Shown: one piece after another, positions 1-9,900 of the stretch | How positions within the stretch are numbered: position 1 is the first letter of the stretch | Layout of the letters: each line of letters opens with the position of its first letter | Source of the DNA: Chitinophaga eiseniae | Lineage (GTDB): Bacteria > Bacteroidota > Bacteroidia > Chitinophagales > Chitinophagaceae | DNA length: 64,000 bases | Reading direction: 5' to 3' | Assembly (NCBI RefSeq): GCF_900167135.1 | Contig: NZ_FUWZ01000004.1 | Coordinates: 646,437-710,436 of the forward strand | Notes under the pieces: generated by a model | The model's input: the letters and a program-made list of their open reading frames with translations, nothing else | Told to the model about the DNA's origin: nothing | The model's database searches: none | Position numbers and translations under genes: made by a program

Positions 1-272
1 GTCTGCTGTACCGCCAGATCTGTAAACACCCATTCCGGCCGGTTGTTACTGATAATAGCGATTTTGTCAGCGCCTTCAGGCGTAAAATCATTGCCGCCCA
101 CGCCCAGCTGTAACAAGCCGGCGGAAAAGCGGTTCACTGTTTCACTGACACTGGCAGTACTGAATGTCTTCCAGCTGCCATTGATCTTGGCGGCCAGCAT
201 GTCCTGTTTGGGGAATTTCTCCAGCTGAAACTTTACTGCGTCGAATAGCCTGTGCCTCGGGAGCGTACTCAT
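1..272 (-). CDS. AMP-dependent acyl-CoA synthetase, N-terminal part (runs off the left edge)
   Basis: The minus strand is open from an ATG at 272 to the window edge, giving about 90 residues. The residues read like the start of a long-chain fatty-acid-CoA ligase: an LFDAVKFQLEKFP opening, then WKTFS and ISNNRPEWVFTDLAVQ, which matches the N-terminal substrate-entry part of the ANL (AMP-binding) superfamily. The ATP-binding and adenylation motifs lie outside the window, so the exact substrate cannot be judged. Known family role: activation of a fatty acid to acyl-AMP and then acyl-CoA in the cytoplasm. No signal peptide is present. Assignment to the superfamily is fairly secure; long-chain specificity is inference. 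Confidence 0.7.
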   Translation of the reverse strand, partial: MSTLPRHRLFDAVKFQLEKFPKQDMLAAKINGSWKTFSTASVSETVNRFSAGLLQLGVGGNDFTPEGADKIAIISNNRPEWVFTDLAVQQ

Positions 273-318
273 AAGGTAGATTTAGTGATGTAATAGGTAC
301 CAGTTCGTATTAAATATA

Positions 319-594
319 CTAAAAAATATATGTCAGTAAAACTGAAATTATTGGCAGCGGATCAACGCCCGAAACGCTCGCCGGCCCCACGAGCGGCCGA
401 TGCGCATAAACACTGTCTTTCCACGTGAAGACAATGTAGCCGATATGTTGCACAGCCAGCTTTTCCGTGATGAAATAGGTGTCGATATTCCTGTCCCGGG
501 AGAGGCTTACCTTTTAGGGGAGCTGTATCGTCTCCTGTGCAAAAGAAGGCGCCTCCATCATCGTCCATGCATGTAGTAACAGGGATTCTGGCAT
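319..594 (-). pseudogene. possible decayed gene fragment
   Basis: One minus-strand frame runs from an ATG at 594 to a stop at 319 and is interrupted by a single TAA at 514-516. After the stop it reads DTYFITEKLAVQHIGYIVF and VYAHRPLVGPASVSG, which has the composition of a folded protein. I do not recognise a family. The other frames in this 485-base gap between the acyl-CoA synthetase and nagA are poor in coding character. It may be a remnant inactivated by a nonsense mutation, or chance; the evidence is compositional only. Confidence 0.25.
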
Positions 595-757
595 ATGGGT
601 TATTGGTTCTGTTCCCTACAATATAGTCAATTTTCAGGCGTGATAAACACCGGGAATGTTAAAGTTATTAGCGCTGTGCGTTGCTTTTATGCTGATCTTT
701 TCCTATTTTTTCTGCTTTACCGGACCATAAACGGCCAACCGGCCTTAAAATATAATT

Positions 758-1861
758 ATGCTTACTGCGCTAACAAACGGAACGATCTACACCGGTGCAC
801 AGGTGATCAGGGATAAGACACTTTTAACAGAACAAGGAAAAATCACCGCGCTGGTCAGCCCCGCGGAAGTCCCGGCAGATGCTACGGTCGTAGACTGCGC
901 CGGAAGTATCATCGCACCCGGACTGCTGGACCTTCAGATCTATGGCGGCGGCGGGTACCTTTTCTCCGCTAAACGTTCACCGGAAGCGCTCAACGCCATG
1001 GCGCAGGCGCTGGTTAAAAACGGTACGACCGGCTTTCTGCTTACCCTGGCGACCGACAGCCTGGAAGTGTTTGATGAGTGTATCCGTATTGTGCGCGACC
1101 ACCCGCATCCGGCACTGCTGGGCATGCACCTGGAAGGGCCCTATATCAACCCCGCCAAAAAAGGCGCGCATCCTGTACAGCATATCAGGCGCCCGGTGCG
1201 CGAAGAGGTGGAAAACCTGCTGGCCGCCGCCGGTGGTGTGGTGAAGATGATCACCGTGGCCCCGGAAATGTGTGATCCGGCTATCCTGCGCTGGCTCGAT
1301 GAGCAGGGTATCGTCCTCTCCGCGGGCCATAGCAACGCCACCTTCGCAGAAGCGATGGAAGGTTTCCAGAACGGGGTGCGGGCAGTAACACACCTGTTCA
1401 ATGCCATGTCGTCCCTGCATCACCGCGATACCGGCCTCCCCGGCGCCACCTTCCGCAACGGCAGCGTGTATGCCAGCATCATCGCCGATAATATCCACGT
1501 GGATGACAACGCGCTGATCATCAGTAAACAAGCAATGGGCCATCGTTTGTTCCTGATCACCGATGCAGTGGAAGCCAACGACACCTGGCCGGCGCATCAT
1601 GTGGCACAGGAAGACCGCTTTACGTTGCCCGACGGTACCCTCTCCGGATCGCGGCTGACACTCCTGCGCGCAGTACAGCGCTGTGTGGAATATGCCGGTA
1701 TTCCGCTGGAAGAAGCTCTGCGCATGGCTACCGTATACCCGGCCACGCTCATGGGCCTTAAAGACCGCGGCCGTATTGAACCAGGCTGCCGGGCAGACCT
1801 GGTGGTGTTTGATCATCAGTATAAAGTGCAAAAAGTATTTGTCGCTGGCGCACAACAGTGA
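758..1861 (+). CDS. nagA: N-acetylglucosamine-6-phosphate deacetylase
   Basis: The 367-residue product has the NagA layout of the amidohydrolase superfamily. GLLDLQIYGGGG follows the N-terminal beta segment; like E. coli NagA it has QxxGxGG where other amidohydrolases have HxH. HLEGPYINP carries the metal-binding Glu, SAGHSNA and THLFNAMS supply the two metal-binding His, and FLITDA near residue 265 carries the catalytic Asp. GSRLTLLRAVQ and RGRIEPGCRADLVV are the usual C-terminal blocks. The reaction converts GlcNAc-6-phosphate to glucosamine-6-phosphate and acetate in the cytoplasm. The GH9-deacetylase gene starts 27 bp downstream on the same strand, so the two probably form an operon for using amino sugars. 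No nagB or GlcNAc kinase is in the window. Confidence 0.92.
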   Translation: MLTALTNGTIYTGAQVIRDKTLLTEQGKITALVSPAEVPADATVVDCAGSIIAPGLLDLQIYGGGGYLFSAKRSPEALNAMAQALVKNGTTGFLLTLATDSLEVFDECIRIVRDHPHPALLGMHLEGPYINPAKKGAHPVQHIRRPVREEVENLLAAAGGVVKMITVAPEMCDPAILRWLDEQGIVLSAGHSNATFAEAMEGFQNGVRAVTHLFNAMSSLHHRDTGLPGATFRNGSVYASIIADNIHVDDNALIISKQAMGHRLFLITDAVEANDTWPAHHVAQEDRFTLPDGTLSGSRLTLLRAVQRCVEYAGIPLEEALRMATVYPATLMGLKDRGRIEPGCRADLVVFDHQYKVQKVFVAGAQQ

Positions 1862-1888
1862 GCTGCAGGAAAATGTTAATACAGGAAG

Positions 1889-4405
1889 ATGAAAAACAAC
1901 TGTCTGACTATCATAACCACCTTGTGGCTGACCGCTCTCTGCGCGTCCGATGCCATAGCGGCCACGGAATCCTGGATACGGATCAACCAGCTCGGGTATC
2001 TGCCCGGAGGCGTTAAAGCGGCCGTATGGGCCAGTAAACATACAGCCATACCCATGAAGTTTCAACTGGTGGACTCCGCCAGCGGTAAGCCGGTCTTTAC
2101 CGGTACCGTCAAACCTTTCGGACAATACGGTCCTTTCAGGACCACCGCCCGGCTCGACTTCAGCAGCTGGAAGCAAACAGGTACCTTTTACCTGGTGGCA
2201 GGAGAGGCGAAGTCGCCTTATTTTCGTATAGCCCCCAACGTATATGCCGGCGCGGCGGACTTCGCACTGCGGTATATGCGCCAGCAAAGGTCGTTTTTTA
2301 ATCCCTTTCTGAAAGATTCCTGTCATACCCATGACGGCTATACGTTATATGGGCCAATGCCCGACAGCACCCGCATCGATGTGGCCGGCGGATGGCACGA
2401 TGCGAGCGACTACCTCCAGTATTCCACTACATCGGCCAACGCTACCTACCATCTGCTGGCGGCCTACCGCGATTTCCCGCAGGTGTTCGGCGACCGGTAC
2501 GCGGCCAACGGCCTGGAAGGCAGTAACCATGTGCCGGATATCCTCGATGAAGCACGCTGGGGGCTCGACTGGCTGTCGAAAATGCATCCGCGTGACAACT
2601 GGATGTTCAATCAGATCGCTGATGACCGTGACCACAACGGCATGCGGCTGCCTAAAGAAGATCCTTTTTATGGCAAGGGCTTCGAGCGGCCGGTATATTT
2701 CTGTTCCGGCCAACCACAGGTGCGGGGTAAATTCATGAACCAGACCACCGGCGTGGCTTCCACAGCGGGCAAATTTGCCAGCGCTTTCGCACTGGGATAT
2801 GACCTGCTGAAAGACAAAGATGCCGCTTACGCCGGTATCCTGCGCCGAAAAGCACTCACTGCTTACAGTATGGGCCGCCGGCAACCGGGTGTCTGCCAGA
2901 CCGCCTCGGTAAAGTCGCCCTATATCTATGCGGAAGACAACTGGGTGGATGACATGGAACTGGCTGCTGCCTCACTGTACCGGTTATACGGAAAGGATAG
3001 TTGCCGGCAACAGGCACTGGACTATGCCGGGCAGGAGAAGATAACACCCTGGCTGGGGAAGGATACCGCCTATCACTACCAGTGGTATCCATTTATTAAC
3101 CTGGGGCACTATGAACTGGCGCGGCAACTAAAAGGCGCCGCCCGCCAAACCATCACCGGCTACTACCAACAAGGTATTGATCAAGTATGGCAACAGGCAA
3201 AAAACAATGCCTTCTACCGTTATATTCCTTTTATCTGGTGCAGTAATAACCTCACCACCGCCTTCGCCATCCAATGTTACTGGTACCGGCAGCTGACCGG
3301 CAGTAATGCCTATGCCGCACTGGAACAGGCTAATTTCGACTGGCTCTTTGGCTGCAACCCGTGGGGCACCAGTATGGTGTATGGTTTACCCGCTGCCGGC
3401 GACACACCGGAAGATCCGCACTCGGCCTTTACCCATCTGGGCCACTACCCGGTAGATGGGGCGCTGGTAGACGGTCCCGTATATACGAATATCTACAAAA
3501 ACCTGATCGGGATACAACTGTCTAAACCAGACGCCTATGCGGCGTTTCAAAGCGACCTCGCCGTGTACCACGACGATTTCGGGGACTACAGCACCAATGA
3601 ACCTACGATGGACGGAACAGCTTCGCTGATCTACCTGCTGGCTGCCATGGACCATGAAGGCGGTAACCATCCCGCTGCTGCTACGCCGGCTAACAGCAGC
3701 GCATATACGTACGCCGCCGGCGCCGTTATCCGCGGCGATACCAGCCGTAAGACGCTGACGCTCGTTTTTACCGGCGATGAGTTTGCTGACGGGGGACGGA
3801 CAATACGCCGCGTGCTGCAGCAACAAAAAGTGCCGGCGGCCTTCTTCCTTACCGGGAAGTTCTATGCCAATCCTGCTTTTCAGCCGCTGGTCAAACAACT
3901 CAAAGCTGATGGCCACTACCTCGGCCCGCATTCCGATCAGCATCCGCTGTATTGCGACTGGCAAAAACGGGACAGCCTTCTCATCACTCGCGACGCTTTC
4001 GATAAAGATCTCGCTGCCAACTACCGCAGGATGAAGACCCTCGGCATCTCCCAAAGCGCGGCATCCTATTTTCTGCCGCCCTACGAGTGGTACAATGACA
4101 CCATCGCTGCATGGACGAAGGCGGCAGGTCTGCAACTGGTGAACTTTACACCGGGAACACGTTCCAATGCAGATTACACCACACCGGCTATGAAAAGCTA
4201 CCGCTCTTCGGAAGAAATTTACAAGTCCATACTGCAGTATGCGGACACGCAGCCGGCCGGACTGAATGGCTTTATGCTGCTGCTGCACATCGGCACAGAC
4301 CCGGCACGCACAGATAAATTCTACAACCGCCTGCATGAACTGATCACAGACCTGAAAAAGAGAGGGTACCGCTTTGTAACCATCAACCAGCTACTGCATA
4401 CATAA
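1889..4405 (+). CDS. exported GH9 glycoside hydrolase fused to a CE4/NodB-type polysaccharide deacetylase
   Basis: The 838-residue protein starts with a signal peptide ending near AIAATES. Residues about 27-115 are a CelD-type Ig-like domain (INQLGYLPGGVKAAV). Residues about 120-590 are a GH9 (alpha/alpha)6 domain: GGWHDASDYLQY holds the paired catalytic Asp and DDFGDYSTNEPTMDG the general-acid Glu. Residues about 620-838 are a NodB-type deacetylase domain with TGDEFADGG (in place of TFDDG), HSDQH as the metal-binding HxxxH, FLPPYEWYN, and a C-terminal LLLHIG block. GH9 includes cellulases and exo-beta-glucosaminidases. With nagA directly upstream I infer action on chitin- or chitosan-derived oligosaccharides, with deacetylation and hydrolysis in one exported protein. 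A cellulose or xylan substrate is not excluded. Confidence 0.85.
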   Translation: MKNNCLTIITTLWLTALCASDAIAATESWIRINQLGYLPGGVKAAVWASKHTAIPMKFQLVDSASGKPVFTGTVKPFGQYGPFRTTARLDFSSWKQTGTFYLVAGEAKSPYFRIAPNVYAGAADFALRYMRQQRSFFNPFLKDSCHTHDGYTLYGPMPDSTRIDVAGGWHDASDYLQYSTTSANATYHLLAAYRDFPQVFGDRYAANGLEGSNHVPDILDEARWGLDWLSKMHPRDNWMFNQIADDRDHNGMRLPKEDPFYGKGFERPVYFCSGQPQVRGKFMNQTTGVASTAGKFASAFALGYDLLKDKDAAYAGILRRKALTAYSMGRRQPGVCQTASVKSPYIYAEDNWVDDMELAAASLYRLYGKDSCRQQALDYAGQEKITPWLGKDTAYHYQWYPFINLGHYELARQLKGAARQTITGYYQQGIDQVWQQAKNNAFYRYIPFIWCSNNLTTAFAIQCYWYRQLTGSNAYAALEQANFDWLFGCNPWGTSMVYGLPAAGDTPEDPHSAFTHLGHYPVDGALVDGPVYTNIYKNLIGIQLSKPDAYAAFQSDLAVYHDDFGDYSTNEPTMDGTASLIYLLAAMDHEGGNHPAAATPANSSAYTYAAGAVIRGDTSRKTLTLVFTGDEFADGGRTIRRVLQQQKVPAAFFLTGKFYANPAFQPLVKQLKADGHYLGPHSDQHPLYCDWQKRDSLLITRDAFDKDLAANYRRMKTLGISQSAASYFLPPYEWYNDTIAAWTKAAGLQLVNFTPGTRSNADYTTPAMKSYRSSEEIYKSILQYADTQPAGLNGFMLLLHIGTDPARTDKFYNRLHELITDLKKRGYRFVTINQLLHT

Positions 4406-4414
4406 ATAGAAAAT

Positions 4415-4434
4415 CCCCGGGCAGAAGCCCGGGG
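4415..4434. terminator. hairpin between convergent genes
   Basis: A perfect 8-bp GC-rich stem (CCCCGGGC/GCCCGGGG) with a 4-nt loop lies between the stop of the GH9-deacetylase gene and the stop of the convergent gene at 4442. Read on the minus strand it is followed by ATTTTC, so it best serves the minus-strand gene, but it may act in both directions. Confidence 0.6.
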
Positions 4435-4441
4435 AGCTGTA

Positions 4442-5107
4442 TTACCACAATCTGCCGCTCGCGTATGCATCGTACTCAACAGGCGATAGGGGATCTTCCG
4501 GGTGATGTATCAGGTACCGGCGCGCTTTCTCGCTCTCCTTATGCGGCAGGTAGAGGAAGCTGAGAAAACGGTATGGACGGCCGCAAAAAATTTCTTCAGG
4601 GTCTTTGGCGGAGTTCAATGCCACACGGGGCACAGCAAACAACCGCGCTCTATCGATGCTGTTATGCGTTTTGACGGAAGATATGTTTTCCAATCCAAAA
4701 TATAACGGCTCTTCCCTGAGCACACTGCCGAATTGTTTAAATACCTCACTGCATACTTTCAAAGGACCGGCTATGGTGCGCGTCCGGGAGGGAAGCTGCT
4801 GGCTGTCCGCCACCGGTGCAATGCCGCGGATCAATATGCCGCCGAAGGTCTGATCGGTGGAAAGGGTGATATCCATCCCTGTGCCATGAAAATACCATTC
4901 CCCGCTGCTGCTTTGGATACGCTCGCGCGCATGGGCATAAGGGTCGTTGTGGGTATCACTGCAATAATAAAACTCACAGTCTACTATCCGGTAACGATTG
5001 TCGCCTGCCCGCAGCAAATGATCGTTCATGATCGTGTCCGCAATCTTTCGGAAAGAAGTGATACAGGCGTCGCTATCCCTGTCGTCTATGTAAAGGAAGT
5101 CTGTCAT
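4442..5107 (-). CDS. conserved hypothetical, resembling the 3-methyladenine DNA glycosylase (AAG) fold
   Basis: The 221-residue product starts at MTDFLY (5107). An upstream ATG at 5143 would add a hydrophobic 12-residue stretch unlike the rest and is not preferred. Blocks resembling the AAG/MPG glycosylase family are VDCEFYY (compare VETEAY), a central HAR, GTGMDITLS, and GGILIRGI (compare GGVLIRA). The active-site Glu may be the one in CEFYY. The match is by eye and covers only short blocks, so base-excision activity is a guess. The gene sits between, and is unrelated to, the amino-sugar genes on both sides. Confidence 0.45.
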   Translation of the reverse strand: MTDFLYIDDRDSDACITSFRKIADTIMNDHLLRAGDNRYRIVDCEFYYCSDTHNDPYAHARERIQSSSGEWYFHGTGMDITLSTDQTFGGILIRGIAPVADSQQLPSRTRTIAGPLKVCSEVFKQFGSVLREEPLYFGLENISSVKTHNSIDRARLFAVPRVALNSAKDPEEIFCGRPYRFLSFLYLPHKESEKARRYLIHHPEDPLSPVEYDAYASGRLW

Positions 5108-5411
5108 GTCTTCTTTTAATGCAAAGAAAATGCACAAAAACAAACGATGGGCATCTATCAGAAATATCGATGTGAATCAGATTGTAATGATGATAGGGAG
5201 GGTGCTACAGGAGATTTTTACAATGTAATTATGATATTTGATTTGTAAGCAATCCTAACTTTATTGTTGATGTCTGGCAACGTTCTTAGAGGTTTATTGT
5301 CAGCTGTTGTGTCCAATCCCCGAAGCCATCGCCAACTATTTCAATAAAATTTTTATTGACCGGGGATATACATGGACTGTTTCTGCTATCGTTATTCCGC
5401 AACGGAAAATG
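5108..5411. other. intergenic stretch without a recognised gene
   Basis: This stretch lies between the start of the AAG-like gene and the susD terminator. It is AT-rich at 5195-5360 and should hold the promoter of the minus-strand gene starting at 5107. No clear TAnnTTTG element could be fixed, and no tRNA or small-RNA fold is evident. Confidence 0.4.
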
Positions 5412-5444
5412 AACCGGTTGACAGGCCTTTCCTGCCAACCGGTT
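5412..5444 (-). terminator. terminator of the susC-susD operon
   Basis: A perfect 9-bp stem (AACCGGTTG/CAACCGGTT) is extended by an inner CAGG/CCTG stem. It lies 8 bases past the susD stop on the minus strand and is followed there by ATTTTCC, a short T tract. Confidence 0.65.
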
Positions 5445-5451
5445 TCAGCAT

Positions 5452-6960
5452 TTATGGATTCTGGTCTTCCGGGTTGATTTTATCGTTCGCATCAATTTCT
5501 GAAAGCGGTATCTGTACCAGCCAGCGGGGATCAGCCGCTGGAACGTTCAGTATATAAGGATGATTACCGGTACGTACCAGGTCACGCTGATAACGTTTCA
5601 GGTCAAAATAATAGACGCCCGCTTCTCCGTACATTTCCTTACGACGTTCCAGCAGTATCAGGTTGATCAGGTTGTCTTTACCGATGGACGCCTGCGGTTT
5701 CACGGCGGACGGGTCGCGCAGGCCCTGGATGGCGAACAGCACATCGATGGCTTCCTGCAGTTTTCCCTGCTGCGCAAGGCCTTCCGCTTCTATGAGATAC
5801 ATCTCTGCTGCGCGCATGACCAGGATGTCGCCGGTAATGGAGGTGGTCAGCCTTGATCTGTATTTGCGGCTACCCCATTTACGGGCCGGCGCCGCCGGAT
5901 TATCGCCAAAGTCGGTGAACAGTGCCCGGCGGGTATCGGTAGCGCTGTATTTGCCCACAAAATCAGCGTTGTAGTAGATATTACGGTAATAACCGCCGGA
6001 GAGGTCCATGAAGCTGTATTGCGAATAGTAGGTAAGGCTCTGGTCTTCCGGTACAGGGAAACCCCACATCCATTCGGCATTGCCCAGGTCGTTGAACCCG
6101 GCGGCATAACTGGTGTTGGTCATCAGCGGGAAGCCGTTGCGGGCGGCTTTGGCGTTGTCGATCGCTTTCTGCCACAGGGTACCGTCGGCCATGGCTAGTT
6201 CCTGGTAAACTTCTGCCAGGATGCCTTGTGCCACGTTCCGGTTGATACGGAATTTGCCGCTCCGCTCATCGGTCAGTTTGGTAGTAGCTTCTTCAAGGTC
6301 AGACAGGATCAGCTGGTACACGTCTTTGAGGGGCGCCCGCGGGTTGCCCTTGCTGTCTTTGGAGGCAGGCTCGGTATACAGCGGCACGCCGCGTGCATTG
6401 GGATTTTTGGCATAGGTGTACTGGTAGGACCTGGCCAGCCAGAAATAGGAATAGGCGCGGATCGCTTTCGCTTCGGCTATCAGCGCTGCTTTCTCTGCGT
6501 CAGAAGCGCCGGTGATAGCTGGCGTGTATTTGATAATAGCGTTGGCATTGTTGATTGCTTTGTAAAACATATCCCATATCTGCCGGGTACGGCTCCCATT
6601 CTGGATACGGCCGTTGGCGTTTTCTTCCCACGCGGTTTCCCAGCGCCACCAGGAACGCAACGCTTCAAAAACATCGTTGCCTCTCACTTCAAAGAAAAAC
6701 ATGGTCGTTTGTAGTCCTCTGCAGGTGAGGTTGCCACTGTTGTTGGGGTCGCCGCCGTAACCATTGTAGTTTTCAGAACGGAATATCCAGTAAATGCCGG
6801 TCATCGCACTCTCTGCGCCGGCCTTACTGGAGAAGATAATATTATCGGTCAGGTTGCCGTCTTCCGGAGACGGTGTATTAAGAAAGTCCTTCTTACAGGC
6901 GGAAAATACCAGTAATGCAAGGATCGCAGGCAGGATGATTCGAGATAATTTCATGATCAT
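5452..6960 (-). CDS. SusD/RagB-family outer-membrane lipoprotein
   Basis: The 502-residue product has a lipoprotein signal peptide with lipobox LLVFSAC-KKDFL, followed by the typical FLNTPSPEDG start of SusD proteins. The middle has the family's helical TPR-like pattern (KAIRAYSYFWLARSYQYTYAKN), and the end has the conserved LLERRKEMYGEAG and FDLKRY blocks. It is expected to sit on the cell surface as the ligand-binding lid of its SusC partner, encoded 10 bp upstream. The start may be 6960 or the ATG two codons later (6954). Nearby nagA and the GH9-CE4 gene suggest an amino-sugar-containing ligand; that is inference, as specificity cannot be read from the sequence. Confidence 0.92.
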   Translation of the reverse strand: MIMKLSRIILPAILALLVFSACKKDFLNTPSPEDGNLTDNIIFSSKAGAESAMTGIYWIFRSENYNGYGGDPNNSGNLTCRGLQTTMFFFEVRGNDVFEALRSWWRWETAWEENANGRIQNGSRTRQIWDMFYKAINNANAIIKYTPAITGASDAEKAALIAEAKAIRAYSYFWLARSYQYTYAKNPNARGVPLYTEPASKDSKGNPRAPLKDVYQLILSDLEEATTKLTDERSGKFRINRNVAQGILAEVYQELAMADGTLWQKAIDNAKAARNGFPLMTNTSYAAGFNDLGNAEWMWGFPVPEDQSLTYYSQYSFMDLSGGYYRNIYYNADFVGKYSATDTRRALFTDFGDNPAAPARKWGSRKYRSRLTTSITGDILVMRAAEMYLIEAEGLAQQGKLQEAIDVLFAIQGLRDPSAVKPQASIGKDNLINLILLERRKEMYGEAGVYYFDLKRYQRDLVRTGNHPYILNVPAADPRWLVQIPLSEIDANDKINPEDQNP

Positions 6961-6970
6961 GGTTTTAGAT

Positions 6971-9900
6971 TTACAGCCCTACATTGATACCGATGGAGAA
7001 TATTTTGCTGGCGGTGGTATTGTTGCCACTGGTGGCGGCATTGATACCGGCTTCAGGGTCCGCGCCTTTAGGGCCGCCAAAGAGGGTGAAAGCGTTCTGG
7101 AGGTCTGCAAAAAAGCGGGCATTGCTGATATGGGCGCGTTTCAACAGCCGCTCTGGCACACGGTATCCCAGGGTGATGTTACGGATACGCATATAGCTCA
7201 GGTCATACAGAAAACGGCTGGAAACGGAGCTGCCATTGTCGGCGGTAGTGCTCAGCTTCGGCGTAAGGCCGTCGCCGGGATTTTCAGGGCTCTGCCATCT
7301 TTTATAGATGTCTGTGCTGGCGTTGTTGCCGAAGTTAACCATGCCGTTACGCAGCCCGGCATAATCAGCATCATAGAATTTACCGCCAAGCGCAAAAGAC
7401 GCCAGTACCGTGAAATCGAACTGACCGTAACGAAGCGTGTTGGTGATACCGCCGGTATAGTCCGATAATCTGTTGCCCAGATGATAACGGGTGGCTTCAC
7501 TGTACTTTTTGGTGGTCACCTTATGCCCGGCGTTGGCTGGGTCGTCTTTATACCACATCGGTTTGCCGTCGGATGCATCTACGCCGGCATATTCCTGTAT
7601 GAACCATTCATACCAGCTGCCGCCAACGATTTGGTTGGTGCCCGGTGCCGCTTCGGTGATAACATTTTTCAGCCTGGTCACGTTAACGGACGTACGCCAT
7701 TCCAGTTTTGAGGTACGGATGTTCACGGTGTTCAGCTCTATTTCAAACCCGGTATTTTTAACACCACCCACGTTGTCTGCAATGGAATTAATGCCGGTAG
7801 AATTGGGCAGGGGCCTGTTAAATAACAGGTCGGCGGACTTCCTGTCGAAATACACAAAGGAGCCCATGATGCGGTCTTTCAGCACGCCGAATTCCACGCC
7901 AAGGTCCAGTTGCTTTTGTGTTTCCCAGCTGAGTGATGGGTTGGCGACGGTATTGATAACGGAGCCGGGTGTAGAGCCTACATTGGCGCCGGCGGAATAG
8001 GTGCCCAGGTAAGGGAAACTGCCGGGCAACGCCTGGTTGCCGCTGGTACCGTAACTGGCCTTTAGTTTGAGCTGACTGAGGAAGTCTACGTTTTGCATAA
8101 ACTGTTCCTTGTCCAGGTTCCAGGAGGCACCTGCTGCATAGAACACGCCCCAGCGTACATCTTTGGCAAAGCGGGTGGCGCCGTCGGTACGGACGGAAAG
8201 GCTCAGGTGATATTTATCGGCCAGGTCATAGGCAGCGCGTGCAAAATAACTCTGCAGCCGGAACACTTCCTTATAACCGTCAGCGGTGGAAGTAGTGCCA
8301 TAGCTGGGCTGCGTAGGACGTGCGTAGGTGAAGCCGGTACGCTGGGAGGAAGTGACTTCACTCACCCGGCGGAAAGCTTCCGTACCGGCGACTACGTTTA
8401 CGTGATGCTGCCCGAAGGTATTGTCGTACGTAAAGGCATTGCTGAAGTTCTGGGCATACAGCAGGGTGACGGCGCGGTAGCTCAAACCACCACTGGTAGT
8501 GCCATCACCATAGAAAGGGTTCCAGAAGGTGTTGTTATCTACCTGGTTGTAGTCGATAGAATACTGTGACCTGAAGCTGAGCCCCTTGAAAAGGTCAACG
8601 CCTGCATAGGCGTTACCGTTGGCTGTCAGCCGCTCATAGGTAATAGGATTGATACTGGTAGTACCGGAAGGGTTCTGGCCCTGGTTGAAAAGCCTGTTCT
8701 GCGCCGCAGGACGCAGCACGCCCAGCTCCGTGGTGTTGTTGCCGTAGTCGAACACCTTATTGCCGGCGCCATCCAGCAGGAAATCGCCGGTCTTCCAGTC
8801 ACGCAGGTATACCGGATAGATCGGTGCAATGGTACGGGCAAACCCGATGCCGTTGGATGCGGCGGCGTTGCCCTGGTAGGGGTAGTTCTGACTGGAGTAG
8901 GCGAGGCTGCTGTTAACACCCACCTGCAGCCATTTTACGGGCGTTGCATCTATCTTGGCCCGGCCGGAATACCGTTTGAATTCAGACTCTTTCTGGATAC
9001 CCTGGTCCTGGATGTAACCACCGGAAAGGTAATACCGGATAGTGTTGGCGGGATCGCTGCCGGACACGTTCATATTGAGGTCGTGCCGGACGCCGGTGCG
9101 GGTCATCTCGTCCATCCAGTTGTCGTTCCACAGCATCGTGGCGTTAGGGTCCAACTTACCGTTTTCACCGACGGGAGCCGCTACGTTGAACGGATTGTAC
9201 ACCAGCCGCGGTACCACCTGCTTGCTGGCATAAGCTTCCGGCGTAGGCACGTTGAACTGTGTCAGCAGGGCGGGGTTGTCGCGGGCGTCGTTGCGCAGCG
9301 CTTCCCATGCCATTTCATAGTACTGGGAGGCATTGAGCGTAGGATATTCTTTCACGGCCCTGCGGGAGAAACCGGTCAGACCGGAAAATTCGAAATGACT
9401 TTTGCCTTTGCCTCTTTTAGTGGTGATCTGAATGATGCCATTGGCGGCGCGGGAGCCATAGATAGAGGTGGAGGAGGCGTCTTTCAGGATGGTGATGGTC
9501 TCCACATCGCCGGGGTTGATACTGTTGATACTGCCGCTGTACGGTGTGCCGTCCAGCAGTATCAACGGATCGTTGCTGGCGTTGAATGAACCGATGCCGC
9601 GGATGCGGATGGTCGGGTTTTCACCCGGCTGGCCGCTGGAGTTGATCGCCAGTACACCGCTGGCATTACCCTGCAGCACACCGGTAACGGTAGACACCTG
9701 CAGGTCTTTGAATTTTTCGTTGCTGATTACGGCGGCTGTACCGGTGAACGCCTGTTTCTTTGTGGCGCCATAGGCAGTGATCACCACCTCGTTCAACTGT
9801 TTGTCTTTGTTCTTTAACCGTACAATAATACTGTCCTGCGCCCCGGTACGTACCTGTTGCGGTTCGTAGCCGATGGCGTAAAATTCCAGCAGCGCACCGG

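Noticed and set aside
977..2332. 451-codon minus-strand open frame across nagA and the GH9 gene
   Set aside because: Antisense to two well-supported genes, with no recognisable protein content; a by-product of their codon use.
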